Shown piece after piece: positions 28,710-37,587 of a DNA stretch of 64,000 bases. Every line of letters starts with the position of its first letter. Within the stretch, counting starts at the first letter, position 1. The translations under genes were made by a program, and so were the position numbers. This stretch comes from Mycobacterium sp. 852013-50091_SCH5140682 (lineage in GTDB: Bacteria; Actinomycetota; Actinomycetes; Mycobacteriales; Mycobacteriaceae), in assembly GCF_001665685.1 (NCBI RefSeq), contig NZ_LZTB01000119.1, positions 1 to 64,000 on the forward strand, read 5' to 3'. A model generated the notes under the pieces. That model was not told the DNA's origin, ran no database searches, and saw only the letters and a list, made by a program, of their open reading frames with translations.

Positions 28710-29544
28710 GTTTCTCCATGGCTGCTCAGGCGGACATCGCAAACATATCGCAAACATACGGCGGGCCGCATCGCGGCGTCTGAGGTTTCCTCGAACTCCC
28801 GCTGTACACGACGCCGGCTGACGCCGATTATGCGGGCCCGTGGATTAGCCACAGACCGCTGATCAGCGGATTTAGCGAGGTCAGCGGAATCCACGAGCGC
28901 GTCAGGTTATTGCGAGTTTTGCAAGATTGTGAATGCATTGTGAGCTCCGCACGGCTACCCGACCCTCTGCGCAGCAAATTTGCAAGGCGATTGCAATTCT
29001 GGCAAATGAACGCATGTGGGCCTCCGCAATATGAATGCAAAGAAGATGTCTGGCCAGGATCTCGCCGCTGTAGCCCAGGCAGATAGCCAGCGCAGCATCC
29101 GCTGTGCGGTTTTACAAGCTCGGGGTCTGTGTCGACGGCTCCGTGTCATTGCGAGTACTGCTTGCTCACGCACAGAACTTCGCGCGCGCACCGGCTCAGA
29201 TCCACGACGCCCCGAGATCGTCACCGCCGGAACGGATCTAGCAACATTCGAAGCCACAGTGATCGGATCGTGAAAACAGCGCGCGCCAGCCCGGGCTACC
29301 AAGAAAGTCCCAGGAAATCGTGGTTCGGCGACAAGAGCACGGATGCGATGCGCTTGGCACACCGCCGCTTTGGTTGATGTGGCACAAGTCACGTACGGCA
29401 AGCACAGGACGATCGGCCGCGCCATCGCCCCGCGATGCGTTGGGGGCTTACGGCTGCGCTGCAGCCCGTAACGGAACGGCGTACGCGCAGGTCAAGAACG
29501 GGCGCCAACGGGTGAGATCCGTGACGCCCTGCGTGCGGATACAG
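28710..29544. other. Long non-coding region upstream of mbtH
   Basis: About 835 bp without a recognisable gene. The 28730-29000 part is AT-rich for this genome, with repeated TCGCAAACAT (28735-28760) and several TTGCAA words (28975-29000). This is probably the promoter and regulatory region of the GPL synthetase operon. AT-rich islands of this kind are typical targets of the mycobacterial silencer Lsr2; binding here is inferred. Short frames in it have no family resemblance. Confidence 0.5.
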
Positions 29545-29790
29545 CTACTCGTCGACCTCTTCAGCGCGAGCGTGCGACCCTTCGATCGGGGACGAGCCGG
29601 CGGGCATCACCATCAGGAACACCGGGATTCGCATCGTGACACCACCGGCGATCGGCATCCGGAGTGCGAACGACACAACCTCCAGTTCGAGGCGCCGCCC
29701 GCGCTGGGTCTCCATCTCGAACCGCCCCGGCAGGCGCTTGGGTTCGGCAAGCCAATCCAGGCCACGTTCGATCGACTCGACCAGGTTCAT
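29545..29790 (-). CDS. Hypothetical small protein
   Basis: An 81-residue frame from the ATG at 29790 (MNLVESIERGLDWLAEPKRL) predicts an amphipathic start, a basic/aromatic stretch (PGRFEMETQRGRRLELEVVSF) and a hydrophobic segment (GVTMRIPVFLMVM) before an acidic tail. Composition looks protein-like and third codon positions are GC-rich, but I recognise no family. It is isolated on the minus strand in a long intergenic region upstream of the GPL synthetase genes. The call is tentative. Confidence 0.4.
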   Translation of the reverse strand: MNLVESIERGLDWLAEPKRLPGRFEMETQRGRRLELEVVSFALRMPIAGGVTMRIPVFLMVMPAGSSPIEGSHARAEEVDE

Positions 29791-30180
29791 GCGCCCGACT
29801 ATACCTGCGTGAACAGCGCAGAAACGAGGTAAGCCGACACCCGATGCCGCTGTCACGGCACTACATCTATTGACGGACAAGGCCTTTCACATAGCGCCGC
29901 CCGGAAATACCCGACTTGTCGAGCCAGAATAATCTGGTCGGCGTGAATTCTCGGCGGCCCGAACAATCGCACACGACGTGGCGCTTTTTCACCCGTCAAT
30001 ATCGCTGAGCGCTATTTCCGCCTTCCGCGTAAACTGCTTCCTCGGCTCGAACGCATACCCGCGACCACGGCATGGGCAGGGCCTGAGAGCCCGAACAGCC
30101 TTGCGGCAGTTCGAGAGCCAGCAATAATGGCCGTATCACTGCCGCTCGACGCGCACCACAACCGGAAGGCTGGGACCCGC
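29791..30180. other. Intergenic region before the first glycosyltransferase gene
   Basis: About 390 bp with no convincing gene. It contains AT-rich patches around 29925-30020, including CAATATCGCTGAGCGCTATTT near 30000, which resembles the CATATCG-type words seen upstream of other genes in this locus. It probably holds the promoter of the glycosyltransferase gene that starts at 30181. Confidence 0.4.
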
Positions 30181-31434
30181 ATGAAGTTCGTGCTGGCATG
30201 CTATGGAACTCGCGGCGACGTCGAACCCTCGGTCAGCGTCGGGTGCGAATTGCAGCGCAGAGGTCACGATGTTCAGCTGGCCGTACCCCCTGATCTGGTC
30301 GGTTTCGCCGAGGGGGCGGGCCTCTCGAGCGCCGCGTACGGCCCACCGCTGCAGGCGTTTCTACGCGAAGAGTTCCTGCGGAACTTCTGGTCTGAGCTGA
30401 TGAGTCATCCCGTGCGTTCGCTGAAGGAGCTCTGGCAACCGATCGCGCGGTACTGGGGCGAGACGAGTGACACCCTGATGACGCTGGCCGACGGAGCCGA
30501 TCTCCTCTCGACCGGCCTGAACTACGAGCAACCCGCCGCCAATGTCGCTGAGTTCTACAACATTCCGCTGGTCATGCTGCATCACTTCCCGATGCGTCCC
30601 AACGGGCGGCTGGTCCCGATGCTGCCTGCGCCGGTCGTTCGCTCCGCTGGCACCTTGACCGAATGGCTGATGTGGCGCTCCACCAAGGACGTCGAGAATG
30701 CGCAGCGACGAGAATTGGGTTTGCCAAAGGCAACTCGTCCGTCACCGCGCCGGATCGCTGACCAGGGTTCGTTGGAGATACAGGCCTACGACGCGGTGAG
30801 CGTGCCCGGGCTGGCAGCGGAGTGGAGAAGATGGAACGGCCAACGGCCTTTTGTCGGAGCGTTGACCATGGGCTTGTCGACTGACAGCGATGACGAGGTG
30901 GCCTCGTGGATCGCAGCCGGGACACCGCCGATCTGTTTCGCCACCGGCAGTATCCCCGTCGAATCGCCCTCGGAAACACTGGAAATGATCAGTGCGGCGT
31001 GCGCGGAGTTGGGCGAACGTGCGTTGGTGTGTGCCGGAGGCACCGACTTCAGCCACGTGGCCATCCCGGATCACGTGAAGGTGATCGGGGTGGCGAACTA
31101 CGCGACGGTTTTCGCCGCGAGCCGCGCAGTGGTGCATCACGGCGGTTCGGGAACCACAGCGGCGAGCCTGCGGGCCGGTGTCCCGACGCTCATACTCTGG
31201 AGCTCCGCGGATCAGCCGTATTGGGGCAATCAGCTCGGGCGGTTGAAAGTCGGTACAGCCCGCCGTATTTCGAAAACCACACGTGAATCACTGACGGCGG
31301 ATCTGCGGCGAATCCTGGCCCCGGAATATCAGATCCGCGCTCGCGAACTCGCCACTCAAATGACGACGCCTGCCGCCAGCATCGCCAAAACGGCGGACCT
31401 GTTCGAGAACAAGGTGCGCGCCACAGTTCATTGA
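30181..31434 (+). CDS. GT1-family (GT-B) GPL glycosyltransferase
   Basis: The 417-residue enzyme begins MKFVLACYGTRGDVEPSVSVG, the N-terminal nucleotide-sugar glycosyltransferase motif. It ends with the GT1 donor-binding region, KVIGVANYATVFAASRAVVHHGGSGTTAASLRAGVPTL, with the key HHGGSGTT and the following Gln (SSADQPYWGNQ). It is a paralogue of the protein at 37588-38856. In GPL loci such enzymes (Gtf1, Gtf2, Gtf3) add 6-deoxytalose to allo-Thr or rhamnose to alaninol; which one this is cannot be told from sequence alone. The ATG at 30181 is chosen because the family starts exactly at MKFVLA. Confidence 0.88.
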   Translation: MKFVLACYGTRGDVEPSVSVGCELQRRGHDVQLAVPPDLVGFAEGAGLSSAAYGPPLQAFLREEFLRNFWSELMSHPVRSLKELWQPIARYWGETSDTLMTLADGADLLSTGLNYEQPAANVAEFYNIPLVMLHHFPMRPNGRLVPMLPAPVVRSAGTLTEWLMWRSTKDVENAQRRELGLPKATRPSPRRIADQGSLEIQAYDAVSVPGLAAEWRRWNGQRPFVGALTMGLSTDSDDEVASWIAAGTPPICFATGSIPVESPSETLEMISAACAELGERALVCAGGTDFSHVAIPDHVKVIGVANYATVFAASRAVVHHGGSGTTAASLRAGVPTLILWSSADQPYWGNQLGRLKVGTARRISKTTRESLTADLRRILAPEYQIRARELATQMTTPAASIAKTADLFENKVRATVH

Positions 31435-31675
31435 CCAACGTTCGCAGAAGTCGTTGCTCTGCCGTCGAATCACCGCAGTTTTTCCAGCTTTTGGCCGACG
31501 TTTGCCATGGCAAATCGCTTAGCGGCGATATCCCGCAGCGTCGAGATTCGAACGTCGGTAGGCCGTCGCAATATTGAAATGCCATTGGCGAAACGGGTTT
31601 CCGACACCGGCGAGGGTCTAGGCTCACGATGTCGACCACAATCGGCGAGCACAGCGTGCGAGACAGGGGGAAACT

Positions 31676-32905
31676 TTGACCGACCACAGATGCCGGATAT
31701 GCGGTGGCGAGCTACATGAAGTTTTCGACTTAGGCCGCCAACCCGTCTCGAATGCCTTCGCCAAACCCGAGGACGCCGACAAGGTGCCGTTTTTCCGGCT
31801 GGCAGTCGGCGCCTGCACGTCGTGCACCATGGTCCAACAGCTCGACACCGTGCCGCCGTACGAGATGTATCGCGCTGACTATCCGTACCGCGCATCCGGC
31901 TCTCTGCTGATCCGCAGGCACTTCGAAGACGTCGCCCGTCACATCATCGAAACGTGCCCCGGCGGCCGGGACGGGTTCGTCGTCGAGATCGGAAGCAATG
32001 ACGGCGTCATGCTGAGGACTCTCAGTGCAGCCGGGATGCGGCACCTCGGCGTGGATCCGGCTGCCAGCGCAGGGGAAGTCGCGCGGTCCCATGGAGTCAA
32101 CGTGCGCACCGACTTCTTCAACGCCGAGACGGCCGCCGACATCTACGCCGAGCACGGTCATGCCAACCTGATCTTCTCGGCGAACACGTTCAGCCATATC
32201 TCCTACCTCGGCTCGATATTCGAGGGTGTCGGCACCCTGCTCGCTCCCGACGGCCTGTTCGTCTTCGAAGACCGCTCACTTGCCGACATCCTGAGGCACA
32301 ACTACTTCGACCAGATCTACGACGAGCACATCTATCTGTTCTCGGTGAGCTCGGTGCAGGCCATGGCAGCCCATTTCGGTTTCGAGTTGGTCGATGCTGA
32401 ACACCTGCCTCTCCACGGCGGTTCGATCCGCTATACCGTCGCGCGCCGAGGCGCCCTCGAGCCGAGCCCCGCCGTCGAGAAGTTCGTCGCGCAGGAGAAG
32501 GCCGATGGGCTTGCCGAGAAGGAAGAAGCCGCCTTCGTCCGGTTCTCCAGCGACGTCGACCGCATCAAGACCGACCTCGTGTCGCTGCTGCACGACATCC
32601 GTTCCCAAGGTCGACGCGTCGTCGGCTACGGTGCGACGTCCAGAAGCGCCACAGTGCTCAACTACTGCGGTATCGGGCCCGACCTGCTGCCGCTGGTGTG
32701 TGACTCCACGCCGGAGAAGCAGGGTCGGGTCACACCTGGCTCGAAGATTCCGGTGTGCCCGCCTGGTGCCTTCACCGATCCCTACCCCGACTACGCGTTG
32801 CTGTTCGCGTGGAACCATGCCGAAGAGATCATGGCCAAGGAACGGATGTTCCAAGAGAACGGCGGCCGGTGGATCCTCTACGTGCCCGAGGTGCACACGG
32901 TCTGA
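31676..32905 (+). CDS. NovU/TylC3-like nucleotide-sugar C-methyltransferase
   Basis: The 409-residue protein has an N-terminal zinc-binding region (CRICGG ... CTSCTMVQQ), a class I SAM-binding core (FVVEIGSNDGVMLRTL) and a C-terminal Rossmann-like domain (GRRVVGYGATSRSATVLNYCG). The middle contains YDEHIYLFS and LPLHGGSIRYT, hallmarks of the EryBIII/TylC3/NovU/TcaB9 dTDP-4-keto-sugar 3-C-methyltransferases. It should add a methyl branch to a deoxysugar carbon. The TTG start at 31676 follows AGGGGGAAAC. Branched-chain sugars are not part of the standard GPLs of M. smegmatis or M. abscessus, so this is an unusual tailoring gene. Its stop abuts the convergent methyltransferase gene at 32906. Confidence 0.82.
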   Translation: MTDHRCRICGGELHEVFDLGRQPVSNAFAKPEDADKVPFFRLAVGACTSCTMVQQLDTVPPYEMYRADYPYRASGSLLIRRHFEDVARHIIETCPGGRDGFVVEIGSNDGVMLRTLSAAGMRHLGVDPAASAGEVARSHGVNVRTDFFNAETAADIYAEHGHANLIFSANTFSHISYLGSIFEGVGTLLAPDGLFVFEDRSLADILRHNYFDQIYDEHIYLFSVSSVQAMAAHFGFELVDAEHLPLHGGSIRYTVARRGALEPSPAVEKFVAQEKADGLAEKEEAAFVRFSSDVDRIKTDLVSLLHDIRSQGRRVVGYGATSRSATVLNYCGIGPDLLPLVCDSTPEKQGRVTPGSKIPVCPPGAFTDPYPDYALLFAWNHAEEIMAKERMFQENGGRWILYVPEVHTV

Positions 32906-33709
32906 TCACCGAGCAGGCTTGATGAGCAGACCCTGCCCGGTGGGCAGGGTACAGATCGGCACACCCAGTTCCACGGACAGCTCGTCCATGGCATCCCGCT
33001 GCTCCTCGCGTCCGCGGTTCGCGTAATCGTCCAGCAGGACGTAAGCCCCCGGCGACAGCTTGGGCCAGAAGTGCCGCAGCGCGGCGACTTCCGGTGGCGC
33101 ACAGTTCATGTCGATGTGCAGGTAGGCGACCTTGTCGGTGTCGACCTGGTCGAGGGTCTCGGGGACCGCTCCGACGATGATGCGGTGGTTGTTCCATTGC
33201 GCGAAGTTGGCTCGCACGCTGTCGACCGAGTCGACATAGAGGCCGTCGCGCAGGTGCGCCTGGCTTGCCTCAAGCGCGCCTGACTCGCGTTCGCCTGCGG
33301 TGACGAAGCGAGGATCGAGTCCGGTGAACGTGTCGAGCAGATAGAACGTCTTGCCCAGCCGATTCCAGTCCAGGTACTCCATGATGGCACTGCTCAAAAA
33401 CCCGTAGCTGACGCCGCATTCGACGAAATCGCCCTCGAGCCGGCTCGCGTTGGCTGCCGCCCAGAGACCGACGTGTACCCGCCAATGCCACTGGTACCAG
33501 TCCTGGTCCTCACCAAGTGCGCGCGCACCACGCTCATAGGCCCGACGAAAGGCCGGGTCATCCATGAACCCATGGGTGTTGAAGGTGATCAGCGCGTCGT
33601 TGGAATAGACGTCGGGTAGGAGCTTTCGCGCGAGCCAGTACTCAGCACGCACCCAGCGCATCGTCAGGCGGGCCTTGGTCGACAATCCGGTTGCCACGGC
33701 GGCGACCAT
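32906..33709 (-). CDS. TylF/MycF-family O-methyltransferase (rhamnosyl methyltransferase candidate)
   Basis: The 267-residue protein matches the TylF (macrocin O-methyltransferase) family: DFVECGVSYGFLSSAIMEYL SAM-binding motif, FYLLDTFTGLDPRFV, LHIDMNCAPPEVAALRHFWPKLSPG and the metal-binding LLDDYA. GPL loci carry several such enzymes (Rmt2, Rmt3, Rmt4) that O-methylate rhamnose. The TylF metal site normally has three acidic residues; HIDMN and LLDDY supply these. The ATG at 33709 is preferred because it gives almost the same length as the paralogue at 38991-39797. Ribosome-site support is weak. Confidence 0.82.
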   Translation of the reverse strand: MVAAVATGLSTKARLTMRWVRAEYWLARKLLPDVYSNDALITFNTHGFMDDPAFRRAYERGARALGEDQDWYQWHWRVHVGLWAAANASRLEGDFVECGVSYGFLSSAIMEYLDWNRLGKTFYLLDTFTGLDPRFVTAGERESGALEASQAHLRDGLYVDSVDSVRANFAQWNNHRIIVGAVPETLDQVDTDKVAYLHIDMNCAPPEVAALRHFWPKLSPGAYVLLDDYANRGREEQRDAMDELSVELGVPICTLPTGQGLLIKPAR

Positions 33710-33798
33710 AACATAGGCGCGCGACCCACCGCCGTTCAATCCGATGGGCTTGCCGCAGCACAACTTTCGGCCTCGGTGCTGCTCGGCCAACTCTACAC

Positions 33799-33883
33799 CG
33801 AGCTGCAGAACAGGTTAATGCCGACAGAGCAGGACCGCATCGGCGATATGCGCCGATGGCCGATGCCAGTCATCGTGGCAAAC
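33799..33883. repeat. Upstream element of tylF-type gene, copy A
   Basis: Three blocks, CGAGCTGCAGAACAGG (33799), CATCGGCGATATG (33838) and CGTGGCAAAC (33874), match blocks at 39934, 39974 and 40010. Spacing is nearly the same in both copies (39/40 and 36/36 bp). Both copies lie upstream of a minus-strand TylF-family gene, so this looks like a duplicated promoter or regulatory segment. Confidence 0.65.
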
Positions 33884-34984
33884 TTATTGACTGCCAGTGA
33901 CGTTCACATCGCCGGCGCGGCTCGGTTCCGGTGCGCGCATCTGGGCCTTCCGCTTGAAACGGGCCTTCAACGCCATCGCGCGCTTCTCCACCACGAACCA
34001 GCTCATGGCCGCGAACGGCAGCGTCACCACCGTCGAAATCACAAAGAACAGAATCGGACTCAGGAAGATGAGGCCGAAGGTGGCGAGCACCTGCTGGACG
34101 GGGAACGCATAGATATATACGCCGTAGGACAGGTCCGTACGCAATGTCATGCGCTTGTTGCGGATGAGTGCGCCCGACACGATGACGGCATATGCCAATG
34201 GCAGTCCCGCAACCACCCGGTAGTCAGGTAGCAGCCCGGCCGCGAACACGATGACCACGCACACCGCGACGATCGACCAGCGGGCAGGGATCACGTCCCG
34301 CCAGTGATACATGAGAGCGCCGGCCGCGAACATGATTCCGGTACGCATGATCAACTGGGGAATGGTCCACACCCCCGGATAGGTCAGCGGCGGGAACAAC
34401 ATCGCGCCTGCCGTGGCGAGCACGAGGAATACGGGCGAGATCCACTTCTTACTGGCGAGCCCCACGACACCGAGCAGCGCGACGATGAGGTAGCACGCGA
34501 CCTCCCAGATGAGTGACCACAGGGATGCGTTCCATCCCGCGGCCGCATCGGGAACTCCGTGTGGCGTCTCGCCGATCACTCGTTGAAGCGGGATGAGACC
34601 GATGTTCTTGACGATGTACTCGATCGGTGCGGACGACGTCAGCAGCTTGGAGACCGAACCGCCCTGCGCCGCCAACGCGATGGGGGCGATGACGAACGCC
34701 GTGACCGCCAGGCAGACATAGAAGCCGGGGAGAATGCGAAGTGCCCGGGCCATGAGATATTCGCGAATGTTCGGGTTGGTCAGCCAACTCCGGGTGATGA
34801 GGAAACCCGAGATCGCGAAGAAGCCGTCGACCCCCACGGAGAAGAGAACCTGCAGTACCGCCTCGGGTGGCATCCGCCCCGTCACCGGGAAGGAATGCCA
34901 CAGGATGACCTCGGCGGCCAGGGCTAACCGGAATGCGTTCAACGCATTGTTCCGCGGATCGAATACCTGAGCTAGCTTCATCAT
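33884..34984 (-). CDS. atf1: Acyltransferase-3 family membrane O-acyltransferase (GPL acetyltransferase candidate)
   Basis: The 366-residue protein has about ten transmembrane segments and acyltransferase-3 signatures: NAFRLALAAEVILWHSF near the N-terminus with the conserved His, SVGVDGFFAISGFLITRSWL, YLMARALRILPGFYVCL and a LWSLIWEVACYL segment. This family moves acetyl groups onto sugars across the membrane; in GPL loci Atf1 acetylates 6-deoxytalose. Only one atf-type gene is present here, as in M. smegmatis, whereas M. abscessus has two. Two ATGs (34984, 34981) follow AGGCGGGG. It is one of a run of minus-strand tailoring genes. Confidence 0.85.
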   Translation of the reverse strand: MMKLAQVFDPRNNALNAFRLALAAEVILWHSFPVTGRMPPEAVLQVLFSVGVDGFFAISGFLITRSWLTNPNIREYLMARALRILPGFYVCLAVTAFVIAPIALAAQGGSVSKLLTSSAPIEYIVKNIGLIPLQRVIGETPHGVPDAAAGWNASLWSLIWEVACYLIVALLGVVGLASKKWISPVFLVLATAGAMLFPPLTYPGVWTIPQLIMRTGIMFAAGALMYHWRDVIPARWSIVAVCVVIVFAAGLLPDYRVVAGLPLAYAVIVSGALIRNKRMTLRTDLSYGVYIYAFPVQQVLATFGLIFLSPILFFVISTVVTLPFAAMSWFVVEKRAMALKARFKRKAQMRAPEPSRAGDVNVTGSQ

Positions 34985-35320
34985 CCCCGCCTGTCGTCCC
35001 CACCTGGCGCTGCGTCGCAATCGTATGTTGCTTCGGCAGGGACCGTTAGCGTTTGGGCCGCACCGAATGGGTCCGAATTCTAGCCTGACTGAGCGCATTT
35101 CGCGGATTCGGGCGCACACCGTTCGTTCGGGTCTATGTGAAAATGCGCTTCACACATCGCATTTGGCGACGAATATCGCAAATCAACTGGGCAATATGTC
35201 CGCCATGCTCAGCTGCGATTAGCGTTCGCCCGCGGCACCCTGGCAAAATTTGGTTGCCGCGCTGCACGCAGCGAAAACACCGGCGTTAAAACTGGTTTCG
35301 CGCGCACCTTGACGCTGACG
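34985..35320. other. Intergenic region upstream of the acyltransferase gene
   Basis: About 335 bp without a gene. It is AT-rich around 35140-35270 and, read on the minus strand, contains GACATATTGCCC and TTGCGATATTCGTCG, which resemble the CATATCG-type words upstream of other genes in the locus. It probably carries the acyltransferase promoter. No terminator with a T-run is apparent. Confidence 0.4.
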
Positions 35321-36442
35321 TCACCGGGCGCGTTCCACCCCCACGCGATCCAGATACTCGGCGTTGTCCTCTGCCCCGGCCTCGGTTTGTGTACCTATCC
35401 ACTCGAGCAGCGAGCGCAGCCCATCGTCCAGCGCCCATTTCGGGCGCCATTGCAGATCGCTCAGCGTGGGTTCGATGTCACAGCTGGCTGCCCGCACGTC
35501 ACCGTCCCGGAATTTCCCTACGACGACCGGCTCCGGCGCGTCGAAGACGGCAGCGATCTTCTTCGCCAACTCATGGATGGTGATGCCCTGGCCAGATCCG
35601 ATGTCCAAGCAGCGCGACTGGACGGCAGGAGTGACCACGGACGTGAACAGTGCGTCGATGACATCGTCGATGTAGACGAGGTCACGCACGATGCGGCCGT
35701 CTTCATAGACTTCCGACGCACGCAGCTGCCTGGACAGGCGCGCGAAGAACGGCACCACTCCGGTGTAGGGGTTGGTCAACGACTGGCCGGGCCCGTAGGC
35801 ATTCTGCAGGCGCAGAATGCTCAGACCTGTGTCGTGCGCCGAAGTCCATGCGGTCAGCAGATTCTCCTGGGCGAGCTTTGTCGCGCCGTAGACGTTGGTC
35901 GGGCGCGTCTCTGTCACGCCTGCACGGCTCGGAAGCGGCACGGCGGGTTCCCCCGTCGGCCCTTGAGGATCCCAGATACCTGCCTGCAGCTGTGCGTGGC
36001 TGCGCGGGCGCGGGTAGAAGATCTCGTCGCCGGACTGCCACGCGCCCTCGCCGTAGACGGCCCGCGACGAGGCCACCACGATCTGCTCGGGCACGAGACC
36101 CGCGCGGCTCAGCGCATCGAGCAGCTGGGTGGTGCCCACCACGTTCACCAGTCCGTGGCGGGTCGCCTGCGACAGCGACTGCGCCGTGCCCGTTTCGGCC
36201 GCCAAGTGGATGACCTGGTCAGGCCGGCACAGCCGCAGGACGGCATCCCAGTCCGGTGCGTGGGTCACGTCCCCGGTGAAGAACCGCACCGACGGGTGCA
36301 GGTCGAGCGCCTTACCGTCGCCGTGTACTTGAGCAAGCAGGACATCCATGACCGCTACGTCGTAACCGGCCTCGACGAGCCGGCGCGACAGCGCGGTACC
36401 GATGAATCCCGCTCCGCCGCTGATCAGTACGGATTTAGACAT
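35321..36442 (-). CDS. Extended SDR nucleotide-sugar epimerase/reductase
   Basis: The 373-residue enzyme has the NAD(P)-binding motif GGAGFIGTALSRRL at the N-terminus, the catalytic triad region SSRAVYGEG (Ser) and VYGATK (Tyr-x-x-x-Lys), and YIDDVIDAL near the C-terminal substrate domain. It is related to UDP-glucose 4-epimerase and dTDP-glucose dehydratase-like SDRs. In this setting I infer that it makes the 6-deoxytalose donor, or another C-4 epimer, from a dTDP-4-keto-6-deoxysugar or dTDP-rhamnose. GGAAGG precedes the ATG at 36442. Insertions around residues 150-180 (WDPQGPTGEPAVPLPSRAG) are longer than in plain GalE proteins. Confidence 0.82.
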   Translation of the reverse strand: MSKSVLISGGAGFIGTALSRRLVEAGYDVAVMDVLLAQVHGDGKALDLHPSVRFFTGDVTHAPDWDAVLRLCRPDQVIHLAAETGTAQSLSQATRHGLVNVVGTTQLLDALSRAGLVPEQIVVASSRAVYGEGAWQSGDEIFYPRPRSHAQLQAGIWDPQGPTGEPAVPLPSRAGVTETRPTNVYGATKLAQENLLTAWTSAHDTGLSILRLQNAYGPGQSLTNPYTGVVPFFARLSRQLRASEVYEDGRIVRDLVYIDDVIDALFTSVVTPAVQSRCLDIGSGQGITIHELAKKIAAVFDAPEPVVVGKFRDGDVRAASCDIEPTLSDLQWRPKWALDDGLRSLLEWIGTQTEAGAEDNAEYLDRVGVERAR

Positions 36443-36534
36443 GAGCTGACGCCTTCCGTTCGTGTGCATATTCGGTCATGTCGAGATGTCCTCAGTGCCA
36501 AGTGAATTGGCGCTCGCGGTGGGCGCCGGTCGGC

Positions 36535-37542
36535 TCAGGCCGACGCGGCCCGCATCACGAAGCCCGCCTGGTCGCCGCGGCCCTGCCGGTTGAGTGAGAC
36601 CGATCGTCGTTCCCAACCCAGCATCTGCCGCACCCCGAAATTGCGGAAAATGGCGCCCAGCCCGTTCAACTCGGGCAGGGCAATGCCGCGGCGGTACGCC
36701 TCACTGCCGAAGAACTGCGACGAGTTGGAGTCGTCGATGGTCTTCTCCACCCGCAGGCCGACGTTTTCCGCGGCGAGCTCCATGCCGCGCCGGGACGGGA
36801 TGACGGTGTGGCGAGGAGCGTCGATCAGGCACCAGTGTTTCCCGTAGGTGGCCCATGCCTCCGACGACGTCGTTGGGAGCCTCGCCAGGCACACGCCGCC
36901 AGGGGCGAGCCGCTCGTTGGCGGCCTTCAAGGTTTCGACGGGATCCGGTACGTGTTCCAACGAATGGTTGAACATGATGAGATCGAATTCGCCGGGCACT
37001 TCGTTCATGAATCGCTTCAGCAGCGGGACGCCCAGCGGCGTGACACCGTCCTCCTCGATGAACGGGTCAGCGCCGGTGAGTTTGGTGAAGCCTGCCCGTG
37101 CCAACCGGTCGAGCAGCGTACCGCCGCCACAGCCGACATCAAGGATCCGCGCATCACGCGCCAGATTCAGATCGCCGAGCATCTTGATGACATCTCCGCT
37201 GGCATCGCGCGTGCCGATCAGTGACCGGACACCCGGCGGCAACGCCGCGACGAGGGCGCCCACGAACTGCCGCCTGTCGTTCAATTCATAGCGGTCTCGC
37301 TGCGTCGTCATCCATTGGAACAACCCGGGCTGCTCGGCCACCGTGTACGAGTAGTACTTGCGCGGATAGTGTCGCGCGAGTTCCTCCCCCTCGAGCACAT
37401 CCACGATCTGCAGGGTTTCGCAGTCCTTGCAGATGTAGTAGTCGAACAGCTCCCGAGTTCCGTAGTACATCTCACGGACCGTTATCGTCCGATGCGGACC
37501 GGCCGAACCGCACACCCGGCACTCTTTGTTGACCTCGCTCAT
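36535..37542 (-). CDS. Class I SAM-dependent methyltransferase with zinc-binding N-terminus
   Basis: The 335-residue protein starts with a probable zinc-binding segment (CRVCGSAG ... YYICKDCETLQ), then a class I SAM core (RILDVGCGGGTLLDRLARAGF, LIMFNHSLEHVPDPVETLKAANERLAPGG). The substrate part contains WCLIDAPRHTVIPSRRGM, a pattern common in methyltransferases of glycan and lipid clusters. In GPL loci an extra methyltransferase besides the rhamnosyl enzymes is Fmt, which O-methylates the 3-hydroxy fatty acyl chain; this is a candidate for Fmt or for a sugar methyltransferase. AGGAGGGG precedes the ATG at 37542. Confidence 0.8.
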   Translation of the reverse strand: MSEVNKECRVCGSAGPHRTITVREMYYGTRELFDYYICKDCETLQIVDVLEGEELARHYPRKYYSYTVAEQPGLFQWMTTQRDRYELNDRRQFVGALVAALPPGVRSLIGTRDASGDVIKMLGDLNLARDARILDVGCGGGTLLDRLARAGFTKLTGADPFIEEDGVTPLGVPLLKRFMNEVPGEFDLIMFNHSLEHVPDPVETLKAANERLAPGGVCLARLPTTSSEAWATYGKHWCLIDAPRHTVIPSRRGMELAAENVGLRVEKTIDDSNSSQFFGSEAYRRGIALPELNGLGAIFRNFGVRQMLGWERRSVSLNRQGRGDQAGFVMRAASA

Positions 37543-37587
37543 TTTCCCCTCCTGGTTCAACTCTCGTGTGAGAGGCGGTTGCCCATG

